DNA of 64,000 nt from an uncultured Bacteroidia bacterium (GTDB lineage: Bacteria; Bacteroidota; Bacteroidia; Bacteroidales; Prolixibacteraceae): the NCBI GenBank assembly GCA_903904515.1, contig CAIVCR010000103.1:1-64000 (forward strand). Direction: 5' to 3'. Below, piece after piece: positions 26,846 through 35,822 of this stretch. Within the stretch, counting starts at the first letter, position 1; the number at the start of each line of letters is the position of its first letter. The notes beneath the pieces were generated by a model. That model was not told where the DNA came from. It saw only the letters and a list, made by a program, of their open reading frames with translations, and made no database searches. The position numbers and the translations under genes are program-made.

Positions 26846-27267
26846 TGAATATTACGTTTGTATGTGAAGGAATCAAAAAGCCTCCCTATCATTATAAATC
26901 TATTTCTAATTGGTTAAAGGAAGTTATACATAAATATAATAAATCAGTTGGAACTATAACTTATATTTTTTGTAATGATGAATATTTACTTGATATAAAT
27001 ATCAAATATCTTGGCCATGATTTTTATACAGACATTGTTACATTTGATTATTGCCAAAATGAATTAATCTCTGGTGATTTATTTATTAGTTTGGAAAGAG
27101 TTTCAGAAAATGCTCAACTGTTTGGAGTTTCATTTAAAGAGGAGTTTCTTAGAGTTATCATTCATGGTTTATTACACCTTTTAGGTTTTGGAGATCATAC
27201 TGATCTTGAAAAGAGTTCCATGAGAATGTTAGAAGATCAATATTTATTATTGTATAAGTTGAATTGA
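26845..27267 (+). CDS. ybeY: endoribonuclease YbeY (rRNA maturation factor)
   Basis: 140 residues. The zinc site [12 protein letters not shown] (H-x3-H-x5-H) is intact and the preceding sheet ([25 protein letters not shown]) is typical. YbeY takes part in 16S rRNA 3' processing and ribosome quality control. It begins at an ATG that shares a base with the HATPase stop and ends two bases before mnmG. Confidence 0.95.
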   Translation: MNITFVCEGIKKPPYHYKSISNWLKEVIHKYNKSVGTITYIFCNDEYLLDINIKYLGHDFYTDIVTFDYCQNELISGDLFISLERVSENAQLFGVSFKEEFLRVIIHGLLHLLGFGDHTDLEKSSMRMLEDQYLLLYKLN

Positions 27268-27269
27268 AT

Positions 27270-29156
27270 ATGCCTGATGTATTAAGAGAATATGATATTA
27301 TTGTAATCGGAGGTGGTCATGCTGGTTGTGAGGCGGCGTTAGCTGCATCAAAAATGGGGTCAAAGGTTTTACTAATTAGTATGGATTTAACTCGTATGGC
27401 GCAAATGAGTTGTAATCCTGCTGTTGGTGGAATCGCTAAAGGTCAAATAGTTAGAGAGATAGATGCCATGGGAGGATCCATGGGAATAGTAACCGATATG
27501 TCCTCTATTCAGTTCAGAATGTTGAACCAATCCAAGGGACCGGCAATGTGGAGTCCACGGGCCCAATGTGATAAGATTAAATTCTCAGCAACTTGGAAAT
27601 CTCTTCTTGAGGCAGAAAACAACCTGGATTTTTGGCAAGGAACGGTTATTCAGCTAATTTTTGATCAACAAAGAGTTTGTGGAGTTATAACTGAGGTAGG
27701 CGTCGTTTTTAAAAGTAAATGTGTTATATTGACTAGTGGGACTTTTTTGAATGGACTTATGCATTTTGGATCATCCAAAGTTAGAGGAGGGAGGATTTCT
27801 GAACCTTCCTCTTTAGGAATTACTGAACAGTTGGTATCGATAGGATTTACTGCGGGTAGAATGAAAACTGGTACTCCGGTTCGTATTGACAAACGGACAA
27901 TTGATTTTGAAAAGCTTATAAGGCAAGATGGCGATCATATTGATACGCATTTTAGTTTTATTCCAAATATAAAAAATGATCTTGGTAGTATGCCATGTTT
28001 TATTACCTATACTAACAAAAGGGTTCACGAAGTTATTGAATCAGGTTTCAAGGAGAGTCCACTTTTTGATGGCACAATTCAGGGACTTGGGCCACGCTAT
28101 TGTCCCAGTATTGAGACAAAATTGATTACCTTCTCAGACAAAGATCAGCATCAGTTATTTTTGGAGCCGGAAGGGATTGATTCTTTGGAGTATTATCTTA
28201 ATGGATTTTCGTCCTCCTTAAGTTGGCGCATACAAAATGATGCCATGCATTTTATTCCTGGTTTGGAAAATGCAAAGATTCTGAAACCGGGTTATGCTAT
28301 TGAATACGATTATTTTCTTCCAACTCAACTTAACCATACCTTAGAAACTAAGCTTATAGCCAATTTATTTTTTGCCGGGCAAATTAATGGTACTACGGGT
28401 TATGAAGAGGCTGGATCTCAAGGATTAATAGCTGGAATCAATGCTCATTTAAAAGTTATTAATTCTGATCCGTTTGTCTTATCGCGCAGTGATGCCTATA
28501 TTGGTGTGTTGATTGACGATTTAGTTACCAAAGGCGTAGATGAGCCGTATCGAATGTTCACTTCAAGAGCTGAGTATAGATTGTTGTTAAGACAAGATAA
28601 TGCGGATGAGCGCTTGACCCCCCTTGGCTATAAAATTGGTTTAGTAGGTAAAGATCGGTATGATAGACTAGAGGATAAAATTCATTGGAAGAATAGGATC
28701 ATTGCTTTTTGTAAAAGTCATACTGTTACACCTGCTGTAGTTACTGATTTGCTCCTTTTTAAAGAATCTTCGCAACTTAAGCAAAATTCCAAATTAGAGG
28801 CTTTGGTAAGAAGACCCCAGTTGTCTTTATTTGATTTTTTAGATATAATTCCTCCTTTAATGGAGTTATATGTAACAATAGATCATACCTTACGAAAAGA
28901 GGTATTTGAATCTGCTGAAATTCTTATAAAATATTCCGGGTATATTGACAGAGAGTTTGTTGTTGCTGAAAAGCTTTCAAGATTAGAAAATTTACTGATT
29001 AGTGACAGGTTTATATATGAAGATCTGGAATCTCTATCAACAGAGGCAAGACAAAAATTGAATAGTGTTAAGCCTAAAACAATTGGGCAAGCTTCACGAA
29101 TTCCCGGGGTTTCTCCTAATGACATTAATGTTCTTTTGGTTTTACTCGGAAGATAA
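27270..29156 (+). CDS. mnmG: tRNA uridine-5-carboxymethylaminomethyl modification enzyme
   Basis: 628 residues, also called GidA; with MnmE it makes the cmnm5U modification at position 34 of several tRNAs. The FAD motif is [51 protein letters not shown] and [15 protein letters not shown] are signature blocks. The ATG at 27270 is chosen over a TTG six bases upstream. It is followed immediately (next base after the stop) by the parS-like site at 29157, and in many bacteria this gene lies next to oriC. mnmE is not in the window. Confidence 0.98.
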   Translation: MPDVLREYDIIVIGGGHAGCEAALAASKMGSKVLLISMDLTRMAQMSCNPAVGGIAKGQIVREIDAMGGSMGIVTDMSSIQFRMLNQSKGPAMWSPRAQCDKIKFSATWKSLLEAENNLDFWQGTVIQLIFDQQRVCGVITEVGVVFKSKCVILTSGTFLNGLMHFGSSKVRGGRISEPSSLGITEQLVSIGFTAGRMKTGTPVRIDKRTIDFEKLIRQDGDHIDTHFSFIPNIKNDLGSMPCFITYTNKRVHEVIESGFKESPLFDGTIQGLGPRYCPSIETKLITFSDKDQHQLFLEPEGIDSLEYYLNGFSSSLSWRIQNDAMHFIPGLENAKILKPGYAIEYDYFLPTQLNHTLETKLIANLFFAGQINGTTGYEEAGSQGLIAGINAHLKVINSDPFVLSRSDAYIGVLIDDLVTKGVDEPYRMFTSRAEYRLLLRQDNADERLTPLGYKIGLVGKDRYDRLEDKIHWKNRIIAFCKSHTVTPAVVTDLLLFKESSQLKQNSKLEALVRRPQLSLFDFLDIIPPLMELYVTIDHTLRKEVFESAEILIKYSGYIDREFVVAEKLSRLENLLISDRFIYEDLESLSTEARQKLNSVKPKTIGQASRIPGVSPNDINVLLVLLGR

Positions 29157-29172
29157 CGTTCCACGTGGAACA
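29157..29172. promoter_or_regulatory. parS-like site (right), palindromic
   Basis: CGTTCCACGTGGAACA matches the parS consensus TGTTCCACGTGGAACA in 15 of 16 positions; GTTCCACGTGGAAC is a perfect 14-bp palindrome. It starts directly after the mnmG stop codon. This is a near-canonical chromosomal ParB centromere site, normally found close to the origin. Confidence 0.85.
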
Positions 29173-29207
29173 TTTTATTTTTAAAATGAATTTAATACAA
29201 AAATCGA

Positions 29208-29732
29208 ATGAATTTGGATCAAGTAAGAAACTCAATTAGAAATATTCCTGACTATCCAAAACCTGGTATACATTTTAAAGATGTATCCTCGGCTTACCAA
29301 GATGGAGAAGTTTTTAATTTTATTTCAGCTGCCATCTTTGAAAAATATAAGGATTATGGAATAACAAAAGTTGTGGGAATAGAGTCCAGAGGATTTATTT
29401 TAGGGGGAGTATTAGCCGAAAAATTAAGCGCAGGTTTTATTCCAATTAGAAAACCTGGAAAGTTGCCAGCAAAAACTTATTCGAAACCCTATCAATTGGA
29501 GTACGGATTTGATACTCTTGAAATTCATCAGGATGCACTTTCTGCGGATGACGTTGTTTTAATTCATGATGACCTTTTGGCAACTGGTGGGACTGTTTCT
29601 GCGGCGATTGATTTAGTGGGATTATTCGGAGTATCAAAAATTTATGCTAATTTTTTTATAGAACTCGATTTTCTTAAGGGTATTAATAAGATTAATAAAT
29701 CTGTACCTGTGTGGTCTTTAATCCATTTTTAA
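29208..29732 (+). CDS. apt: adenine phosphoribosyltransferase
   Basis: 174 residues, EC 2.4.2.7, salvages adenine to AMP with PRPP. The start RNSIRNIPDYPKPGIHFKDVS, GIESRGFILGG, and the PRPP-binding loop VVLIHDDLLATGGT are conserved. The ATG at 29208 is 35 bases after the parS-like site. uvrC follows closely after. Confidence 0.97.
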   Translation: MNLDQVRNSIRNIPDYPKPGIHFKDVSSAYQDGEVFNFISAAIFEKYKDYGITKVVGIESRGFILGGVLAEKLSAGFIPIRKPGKLPAKTYSKPYQLEYGFDTLEIHQDALSADDVVLIHDDLLATGGTVSAAIDLVGLFGVSKIYANFFIELDFLKGINKINKSVPVWSLIHF

Positions 29733-29742
29733 GTTGAATGGA

Positions 29743-31551
29743 ATGGATAATGAAATTTTATTGTTGGGTGAACTAAAGGAGATTGTTCTTAATTTACCTG
29801 AATTACCGGGTGTTTATCAGTATTTTAACTCTGTTGGAACGATTATTTATGTAGGTAAGGCAAAGAATTTACGAAAGCGCGTCTCCTCCTATTTTTCAAA
29901 AGTTCACGATAATCGTAAAACTACCATTCTAGTACGTAAAATTTCAGATATAAAATATATAGTTGTTGATACAGAAGAGGATGCTCTCCTGCTCGAAAAC
30001 AACCTCATCAAGAAATACCAGCCACGTTATAATGTATTATTAAAGGATGATAAATCCTTTCCTTGGATTTGCATTAAAAACGAACCCTTCCCGAGGGTGC
30101 TTTTCACACGGAATGTGATTCGGGATGGATCACAATACTTCGGACCATATACCTCGGTTCCTATGGTAAGAACTCTGCTGGATGTTACGAAACGATTATA
30201 TCCAATTAGAAATTGCAATTTAAATCTTTCAAAGACAAATTTAGAAAAGGAAAAATATCAGGTTTGTCTCGAATTTCAAATAGGAAACTGTAAAGGCCCT
30301 TGTGAATCATTGCAGACTGAGGAGGAATATAATGAAGGTATAGCCCAGATCAAAGATATATTGAAAGGGAATTTGTCTTCTGTATTGTCACATTTGAAAG
30401 GAAAAATGGAGCAATTGGCTCAAGAATATAAATTTGAAGAAGCCGAATTGTTTAAAAATAAAATTTCAATACTCGACCATTATAAAAGTAAATCAACTAT
30501 CGTAAGTTCCCTAATTTCTAATGTGGATGTATTTTCGCTGGATGAAGACGAAAATTATGCGTATGTAAATTTCTTAAGGGTTGTCGATGGGGCAATCATT
30601 CAGGCGCATACACTTGAGATAAAGAAACGTCTGGAAGAATCAAAAGAGGATCTTCTCGCACTAGGTATTGTGGAAATAAGACAAAAGTTTTTCCTTAATT
30701 CAAAAGAGATTATATTACCTTTTCCAATCGGGTTTCAGTTAAAGGACGTTAAGATAATAGTTCCTCAAATAGGGGATAAACGGAAACTTTTAGAATTGTC
30801 AGAACGGAACGTTAAATTTTACAAACTTGAAAAAAACAAACAACTTTCGCTTCGTACTCCCAAAAGCAGAACTGATCGCATATTGGAACAAATGCAAAAG
30901 GATCTTCGACTTACAGAATTACCGCATAGAATAGAGTGTTTTGATAACTCCAATATTCAAGGGGCACAACCTGTAGCTGCCTGTGTTGTTTTCATTGATG
31001 GGAAACCTGCCAAAAGGGAATATCGCCATTTTAATGTGAAAACTGTGGAAGGACCAAATGATTTTGCTTCTATGGAGGAGATCATTTTTCGAAGGTATCA
31101 ACGAGTAATTAATGAGAATGGTCAATTGCCGCAACTTATAATTATTGATGGTGGTAAAGGTCAATTAAGTTCTGCGATTGTTACCCTTGAAAAACTCCAG
31201 ATAAGAGGTACAGTGGCAGTAATAGGGATTGCTAAAAGATTGGAAGAGATAATCTATCCTGATGATCCGATTCCTATGTATTTAGATAAAAATTCTGAAA
31301 CTTTGAGGATTATTCAGCATTTGAGAAATGAAGCACATCGTTTTGGTATAACTTTTCACAGGAATAAAAGATCTAAAGAGTTTATTACAAATGAGCTGTC
31401 ACAGATTCCTGGTGTTGGTGACAAAACTGTAGAATTGCTAATGAAAAGATTCAAATCCGTGGTGCGTTTAAGATCAGCACCAATTGAGGAAATCATTAAA
31501 GAAGTGGGGGAGAGCAGGGCAAAAAAAATATGGAAATTCTTATCGGAATAG
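29743..31551 (+). CDS. uvrC: excinuclease ABC subunit C
   Basis: 602 residues, makes both incisions in nucleotide excision repair with UvrAB. Parts in order: GIY-YIG nuclease (LPGVYQYFNSVGTIIYVGKAKNL), central UvrB-binding UVR motif (MEQLAQEYKFEEAELFKNKI), RNase H-like nuclease (IECFDNSNIQGAQPVA, IIIDGGKGQLSSA), and C-terminal helix-hairpin-helix (IPGVGDKTVELLMKRF). Length normal. The ATG at 29743 is chosen over a TTG at 29734; no intergenic gap beyond 10 bases from apt. Convergent with lplA. Confidence 0.97.
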   Translation: MDNEILLLGELKEIVLNLPELPGVYQYFNSVGTIIYVGKAKNLRKRVSSYFSKVHDNRKTTILVRKISDIKYIVVDTEEDALLLENNLIKKYQPRYNVLLKDDKSFPWICIKNEPFPRVLFTRNVIRDGSQYFGPYTSVPMVRTLLDVTKRLYPIRNCNLNLSKTNLEKEKYQVCLEFQIGNCKGPCESLQTEEEYNEGIAQIKDILKGNLSSVLSHLKGKMEQLAQEYKFEEAELFKNKISILDHYKSKSTIVSSLISNVDVFSLDEDENYAYVNFLRVVDGAIIQAHTLEIKKRLEESKEDLLALGIVEIRQKFFLNSKEIILPFPIGFQLKDVKIIVPQIGDKRKLLELSERNVKFYKLEKNKQLSLRTPKSRTDRILEQMQKDLRLTELPHRIECFDNSNIQGAQPVAACVVFIDGKPAKREYRHFNVKTVEGPNDFASMEEIIFRRYQRVINENGQLPQLIIIDGGKGQLSSAIVTLEKLQIRGTVAVIGIAKRLEEIIYPDDPIPMYLDKNSETLRIIQHLRNEAHRFGITFHRNKRSKEFITNELSQIPGVGDKTVELLMKRFKSVVRLRSAPIEEIIKEVGESRAKKIWKFLSE

Positions 31552-31573
31552 AATTCATAGTTTGATTATATGC

Positions 31574-32551
31574 TTAAAATAATTCATTGCAAAAGTCATT
31601 CACATTGTATTTTGCGTCTGAAATATTTAGCACAAGTTGGCTTAGCTTTTGTTTTATTAGTTCAAAATCGTGATACGTTCCTGTCAGAATATCTTTGATT
31701 TGATAAGCTAGTTGTGAACATTCAGGAGTAATTTTAATTTCGGTTTTTATGATTAATCCCCGTTCAACAGAGAACTCAAGATTAATGGAGTTACCTGAAA
31801 AGTCGAAAGTGTTGCGGAATATATATTTGGGTGAATAGCCAAAAATCCAATCCCAGGTTTCAAACTTCTCTTTTGATATTTTTGAAATGGTCTCCTCCTC
31901 TATTGTACCAATTGCTTTTACAAGTGAATTATGACTCTTCTTTAAAATTTTCTCAAAGATATTCTTAGTGAATTGTTCAATCGGTGGAGCCGCATAGAGA
32001 TATTTCGAAATGTTGGTCACTTCAGAGCGGACTGACTTTATGGATTTATCAGTATAGCGTCCGGTGGTTTTAAGTGCTGCCGAAAGTTGTTTTAAATCGG
32101 TATTGTATAGAAGAGTTCCATGCGACAGAACTCTTGTCTTGTAGATGTGCATGGCATTTCCTGATATTTTTTTGTGATCGATGAGTAGATCATTTCTCCC
32201 TGAGAATTCAGCTGGCAAACCTAATTCCCTTAAAGCTTCAAGAATGGGAAGGGTAAACTTTGTAAAATTAATTTGTTCGCGATTTTCACAATTGTGAATA
32301 AAGCTGAAATTAATATTATTCAAATCCTGATAAACAGTCCCGCCGCCTGATATCCTCCGCGCAATATTTATATTATTGGCCCTGGCAAAAGGGAGATTTA
32401 TTTCGGAATACAAATTTTGATGCTTTCCAACAACAATGGTTGGTTCATTGATATAAAGCATAAAAATCTCCTCAGCACTGTTTTTAAGAAAATACTCTTC
32501 TGTTGCAAGGTTAAAGTTGGGATTCGAACTATTTGAAATCAGGCAGCGCAT
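31574..32551 (-). CDS. lplA: lipoate-protein ligase A
   Basis: 325 residues, attaches free lipoate to the lipoyl domains of 2-oxoacid dehydrogenases and the glycine cleavage system (EC 6.3.1.20). The block RRISGGGTVYQDLNNINFSFI is the ATP/lipoate-binding RRxxGGGTV motif, with GRNDLLIDHKKISGNAMH and LSHGTLLYNTDL also typical. It has the C-terminal accessory domain of full-length LplA. Single gene, convergent with uvrC. Confidence 0.93.
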   Translation of the reverse strand: MRCLISNSSNPNFNLATEEYFLKNSAEEIFMLYINEPTIVVGKHQNLYSEINLPFARANNINIARRISGGGTVYQDLNNINFSFIHNCENREQINFTKFTLPILEALRELGLPAEFSGRNDLLIDHKKISGNAMHIYKTRVLSHGTLLYNTDLKQLSAALKTTGRYTDKSIKSVRSEVTNISKYLYAAPPIEQFTKNIFEKILKKSHNSLVKAIGTIEEETISKISKEKFETWDWIFGYSPKYIFRNTFDFSGNSINLEFSVERGLIIKTEIKITPECSQLAYQIKDILTGTYHDFELIKQKLSQLVLNISDAKYNVNDFCNELF

Positions 32552-32778
32552 TTTATCTTAATTAGAAATGTTTTTATTCAGGAATGTGTCACAAAGATAT
32601 CTTTATCGTTACTACTCTAATACAAGGTTATTTTTATGGAACGAAAAAGTGATATTTTCATTTATAGAATTGAATCCTTATCTTCGGAAAATCATTTATC
32701 ATTTTCCACTTTTCTTCATTGTATTCACTAAATATTTTCTTTACAACTGTTATTGTTAAACTATTAATTTTGTAAACT

Positions 32779-34368
32779 ATGCGATACTTTTTAAAAATAA
32801 CAATTGCGTTATTCTTAATTTTAATTGAATTTCAACTTTTATGTGCACAATCAAAAGAGGTTAAAGATCACATAAATAATTTAAATCCATCTCAAAATCA
32901 CGCAACAATCGTTAATTTTAATCAGGCGGGAAAACAAGTTACGAGGTTCGATAAGGCAGCTGCAGCCATTGACGCTCATGATGGAGAGATCGCTTTTTTT
33001 AAGGGTGTTTACTATCTTTATGGAACAAGTTATGATTGTGGTTACGAATGGGGGAATAAAGCAAGCTTATTTTGCGGGTTTAAGAGTTATTCATCCGATG
33101 ATCTGGTAAACTGGACAGACTGCGGATTTTTATTTGATGCCAAAACTGAAATATGGCAAACGCGTTGTAATGGTGCTACATATGGATGTTATCGGCCACA
33201 TGTAATTTATAATGTAGCAAGTCAAATGTATGTATTATGGATTAATGTATATGATAATCAGGTAGGATATAGGGTGTTCACCAGTAAAACACCTGTTGGC
33301 CCTTTTACTGAAACTAATAATCCGAAACTTGCAGTTAATAGCGAAGCACCTGTCGCTGGCTTAAATAATGGGGATCACGATACTTTTGTTGATGATGACG
33401 GAACAGCATATCTGGCTTACACTGATTGGAGAACACAAGGCACTATCGTTATTGAAAAGCTTAGTTCAGATTACCTTACAGGTACAGGGGAATGTGTTAA
33501 GGCGGTTACACCGGGTAAAACTGAAGCACCTTCATTGTTTAAACGCAACGGAATATATTATGTTATATATTCTGATCCCAATTGCGGTTACTGTTCTGGA
33601 ACCGGAACATCCTATCGCCGGGCATCTTCGCCTCTTGGTCCCTGGTCAGACGGGATAAGTATAAGTCAGAACTCGTGCGGTGGTCAACCTTCTTTTGTTA
33701 CAGTGATTAAACGAAACTCAGAAATGATATTTCTTTATGGAAGCGACTTATGGAATAATGGAGCTAAGAATGAGGCACTTGCTAATTATTATTGGGCTCC
33801 GCTTACTTTTTCATCTGATGGTTCAATCAACCCAATACTATGCGAGGATACGGTAAGCATTGCGGAAGGCCCAACCAAAAAAATTCAGGCTAACCCAGTT
33901 GACCTGGATAACTCTTCAGGAAACGAAGGCTTTAGAGCTGTATGTGATATTCGCGATTCTATCCAGCGATCACAATCATTTGTAGCGACTAGCACAGGTG
34001 TATTATCTAAGGTATGTTTTACTACCTTCAAAACAGGCTATCCTGATACCGGGCTTATAATTTCATTATACAAGGCTAATAAGTTTCATCAGCCGACTGG
34101 TGATCCGCTGAGTTCGACAACCGTCTTGTCTGATTCTCTTGGATGGTCGCCAAAGGGTTTAACTATTGAGCCAAAAATTCATGTTAGTGCTGGTATTCTT
34201 TATACAATAGTAGTAAGCTCAGGATCTTCTGTCGGATGTTACGGATTTGAATACACGGACTCCGCGACATCTAACGGGAGAGGAGCAACACTAAGTACTG
34301 ACAATGGGAAAACATTTGTACCTGAAAAAAGTAAAATGTTAATGTTTGAAACCTTTATTCACAAATAA
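32779..34368 (+). CDS. secreted GH43-like glycosidase with C-terminal extension
   Basis: 529 residues with a signal peptide (FLKITIALFLILIEFQLLC, cleavage near AQS). A five-bladed propeller of the GH43 type: DAHDGEI (Asp68, probable base), YYLYGTSYDCGYEWG, PHVIYN, DTFVDDDGTAYLAYTDW, and KTEAPSLFKRNGIYY near residue 250 (probable acid Glu). The cysteine-bearing loops (SYDCGYEWG, SDPNCGYCSGTG) recall the exo-galactanase-like GH43 subfamilies. Residues about 380-529 form an extra beta-rich domain (SFVATSTGVLSKVCFTTFK, YTIVVSSGSSVGCYGFEYT) whose family I do not recognise. Substrate unclear. A -7-like TAATTTTG lies at 32765-32772, very close to the start codon. No transporter or SusCD pair nearby. 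Confidence 0.7.
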   Translation: MRYFLKITIALFLILIEFQLLCAQSKEVKDHINNLNPSQNHATIVNFNQAGKQVTRFDKAAAAIDAHDGEIAFFKGVYYLYGTSYDCGYEWGNKASLFCGFKSYSSDDLVNWTDCGFLFDAKTEIWQTRCNGATYGCYRPHVIYNVASQMYVLWINVYDNQVGYRVFTSKTPVGPFTETNNPKLAVNSEAPVAGLNNGDHDTFVDDDGTAYLAYTDWRTQGTIVIEKLSSDYLTGTGECVKAVTPGKTEAPSLFKRNGIYYVIYSDPNCGYCSGTGTSYRRASSPLGPWSDGISISQNSCGGQPSFVTVIKRNSEMIFLYGSDLWNNGAKNEALANYYWAPLTFSSDGSINPILCEDTVSIAEGPTKKIQANPVDLDNSSGNEGFRAVCDIRDSIQRSQSFVATSTGVLSKVCFTTFKTGYPDTGLIISLYKANKFHQPTGDPLSSTTVLSDSLGWSPKGLTIEPKIHVSAGILYTIVVSSGSSVGCYGFEYTDSATSNGRGATLSTDNGKTFVPEKSKMLMFETFIHK

Positions 34369-34442
34369 AGGATAAAAAGAAGTATATAAGAGAATTACAT
34401 ATGACCATATTGGGTAAAATAATTTTCCAATATGGCACAAAA

Positions 34443-34471
34443 AAGCCTGTAAGTTATTGACTTACAGGCTT
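34443..34471 (-). terminator. terminator of the tRNA-Met gene
   Basis: A perfect 12-bp stem (AAGCCTGTAAGT, 34443-34454, with ACTTACAGGCTT, 34460-34471), 5-base loop, followed on the minus strand by a T run (complement of 34437-34442). A second hairpin (9-bp stem, 34405-34413 with 34427-34435) sits between it and the GH43 stop. This one may stop transcription in the plus direction too, though no T run follows there. Confidence 0.75.
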
Positions 34472-34487
34472 AAAACATTCTATTGTG

Positions 34488-34560
<73 letters not shown>

Positions 34561-34603
34561 ATATATCTTGGTTATTAAGAACGTTTTTCTTTTTAAGAGA
34601 GTG

Positions 34604-34634
34604 CAAATGTAAGGACAAAATCCGTAAAATCAAA
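34604..34634 (-). promoter_or_regulatory. promoter of the tRNA-Met gene
   Basis: On the minus strand, TTTG at 34634-34631, 19 bases, TACATTTG at 34611-34604: a full match to the Bacteroidota pattern. The tRNA begins about 43 bases downstream of the -7 box. Confidence 0.8.
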
Positions 34635-34805
34635 GAAATAGTTTAGAAAATTGTCAGTTAACTCCTAAAAATCTGTATTTGAAAAGGTTAGATCCTTATA
34701 ATATTACTTTAATCCAGTGTATTTTTATAATATATCGCATTTATTGATAATTTTGAACCACCTAATCTTTCGAATAGTAAAACAATAATTTTATAACACA
34801 TCGGG

Positions 34806-35645
34806 ATGAACAAAATTTACATTTTTTTGATCAGCTTATTTTTTTGTTGCACTGCCGGAGCAAGTCTGGCTCAGGACCAACGTCCTGGACCAAGATCGTT
34901 ACCGGAATCTGCCGAGAAATATAGAATGGGAATCGCCGGGTATACTTTTATCAAGATTGATCTGGACAAGGCCCTTGAAACTATGGAAAAAGTTGATGTC
35001 CATTATTTATGCATTAAGGATTTTTACCTGCCTCTGAACAGTAATGCTGATCAGATTGCACAATTTAAGGAGAAATTAAAATCAAAAGGGGTCGTAGGAT
35101 ATGCCGTAGGGCCAATTTATATGAAATCGGAAGGAGAAATTGACCGTGCTTTTGATTATGCTCAAAAGGTAGGCGTAAAGCTGATCATTGGCATACCTAC
35201 TTACGAGCTACTTCCTTATGTGGAAAAAAAAGTGAAGGAGTTTGGGTTTAATTATGCGATCCATCTGCACGGCCCCGATATTGAAACTTTCCAGGATGCT
35301 GATGAGGTTTGGAATCATGTCAAGGATCTTGATCCCAGAATTGGAATGTGTCTTGATATTGGTCATGACACGCGAAATGGTAAAGATCCTGTGGCTGATT
35401 TGAAAAAATATCATAAACGTGTTTTTGACATTCATCTTAAAGATGTTACAGGCAGTAACAAACAGGGGTATTCACTTGAAATTGGAAGGGGAATTATTGA
35501 TTTTCCTGCTTTTATAAAAATGCTTCGTAAAGTCAGGTATACCGGAGTATGCAGCCTGGAGCATGAAAAAAATATGACTGATCCTTATATGGGTATCAGT
35601 GAATCAATGGGCTATTTCAGGGGAGTTATTGAGGCAACAAAATAG
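34806..35645 (+). CDS. secreted sugar phosphate isomerase/epimerase-like TIM-barrel protein
   Basis: 279 residues. Signal peptide MNKIYIFLISLFFCC to about AGASLA. The rest is an AP-endonuclease-2/xylose-isomerase-like TIM barrel: KVDVHYLCIKDFYLP, VKLIIGIPTY, FGFNYAIHLHGPD, IGMCLDIGHDTRNGKDPV (metal-ligand region), VFDIHLKDVT and GVCSLEHEK (late Glu). These metal-binding positions (E/D/H set) are kept in this family of isomerases and lyases. The cleavable signal places it in the periplasm, which is common for Bacteroidota homologues. Substrate unknown. It stands apart from the GH43 gene, with the tRNA in between. Confidence 0.82.
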   Translation: MNKIYIFLISLFFCCTAGASLAQDQRPGPRSLPESAEKYRMGIAGYTFIKIDLDKALETMEKVDVHYLCIKDFYLPLNSNADQIAQFKEKLKSKGVVGYAVGPIYMKSEGEIDRAFDYAQKVGVKLIIGIPTYELLPYVEKKVKEFGFNYAIHLHGPDIETFQDADEVWNHVKDLDPRIGMCLDIGHDTRNGKDPVADLKKYHKRVFDIHLKDVTGSNKQGYSLEIGRGIIDFPAFIKMLRKVRYTGVCSLEHEKNMTDPYMGISESMGYFRGVIEATK

Positions 35646-35822
35646 GGGCTTAAAAAGTAGATTTAATGGGAGGCCTCTGTCAGGTTTACGAAATGTTAAG
35701 TTTATTAAATTATTAACATTCGTCCAAAAATTTCAGGGTTGAGTCAGAAAAAGTTAAATTTGCGGTTAAATTTTTTTAAGGATTTAGTAATTTTTACTCC
35801 GTCCCCCCTTTATAATTTTAAA

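Noticed and set aside
34405-34435. 9-bp hairpin as terminator of the GH43 gene
   Set aside because: Stem is good but the loop is 13 bases and no T run follows; too weak to call on its own, kept as a note in the tRNA terminator entry.
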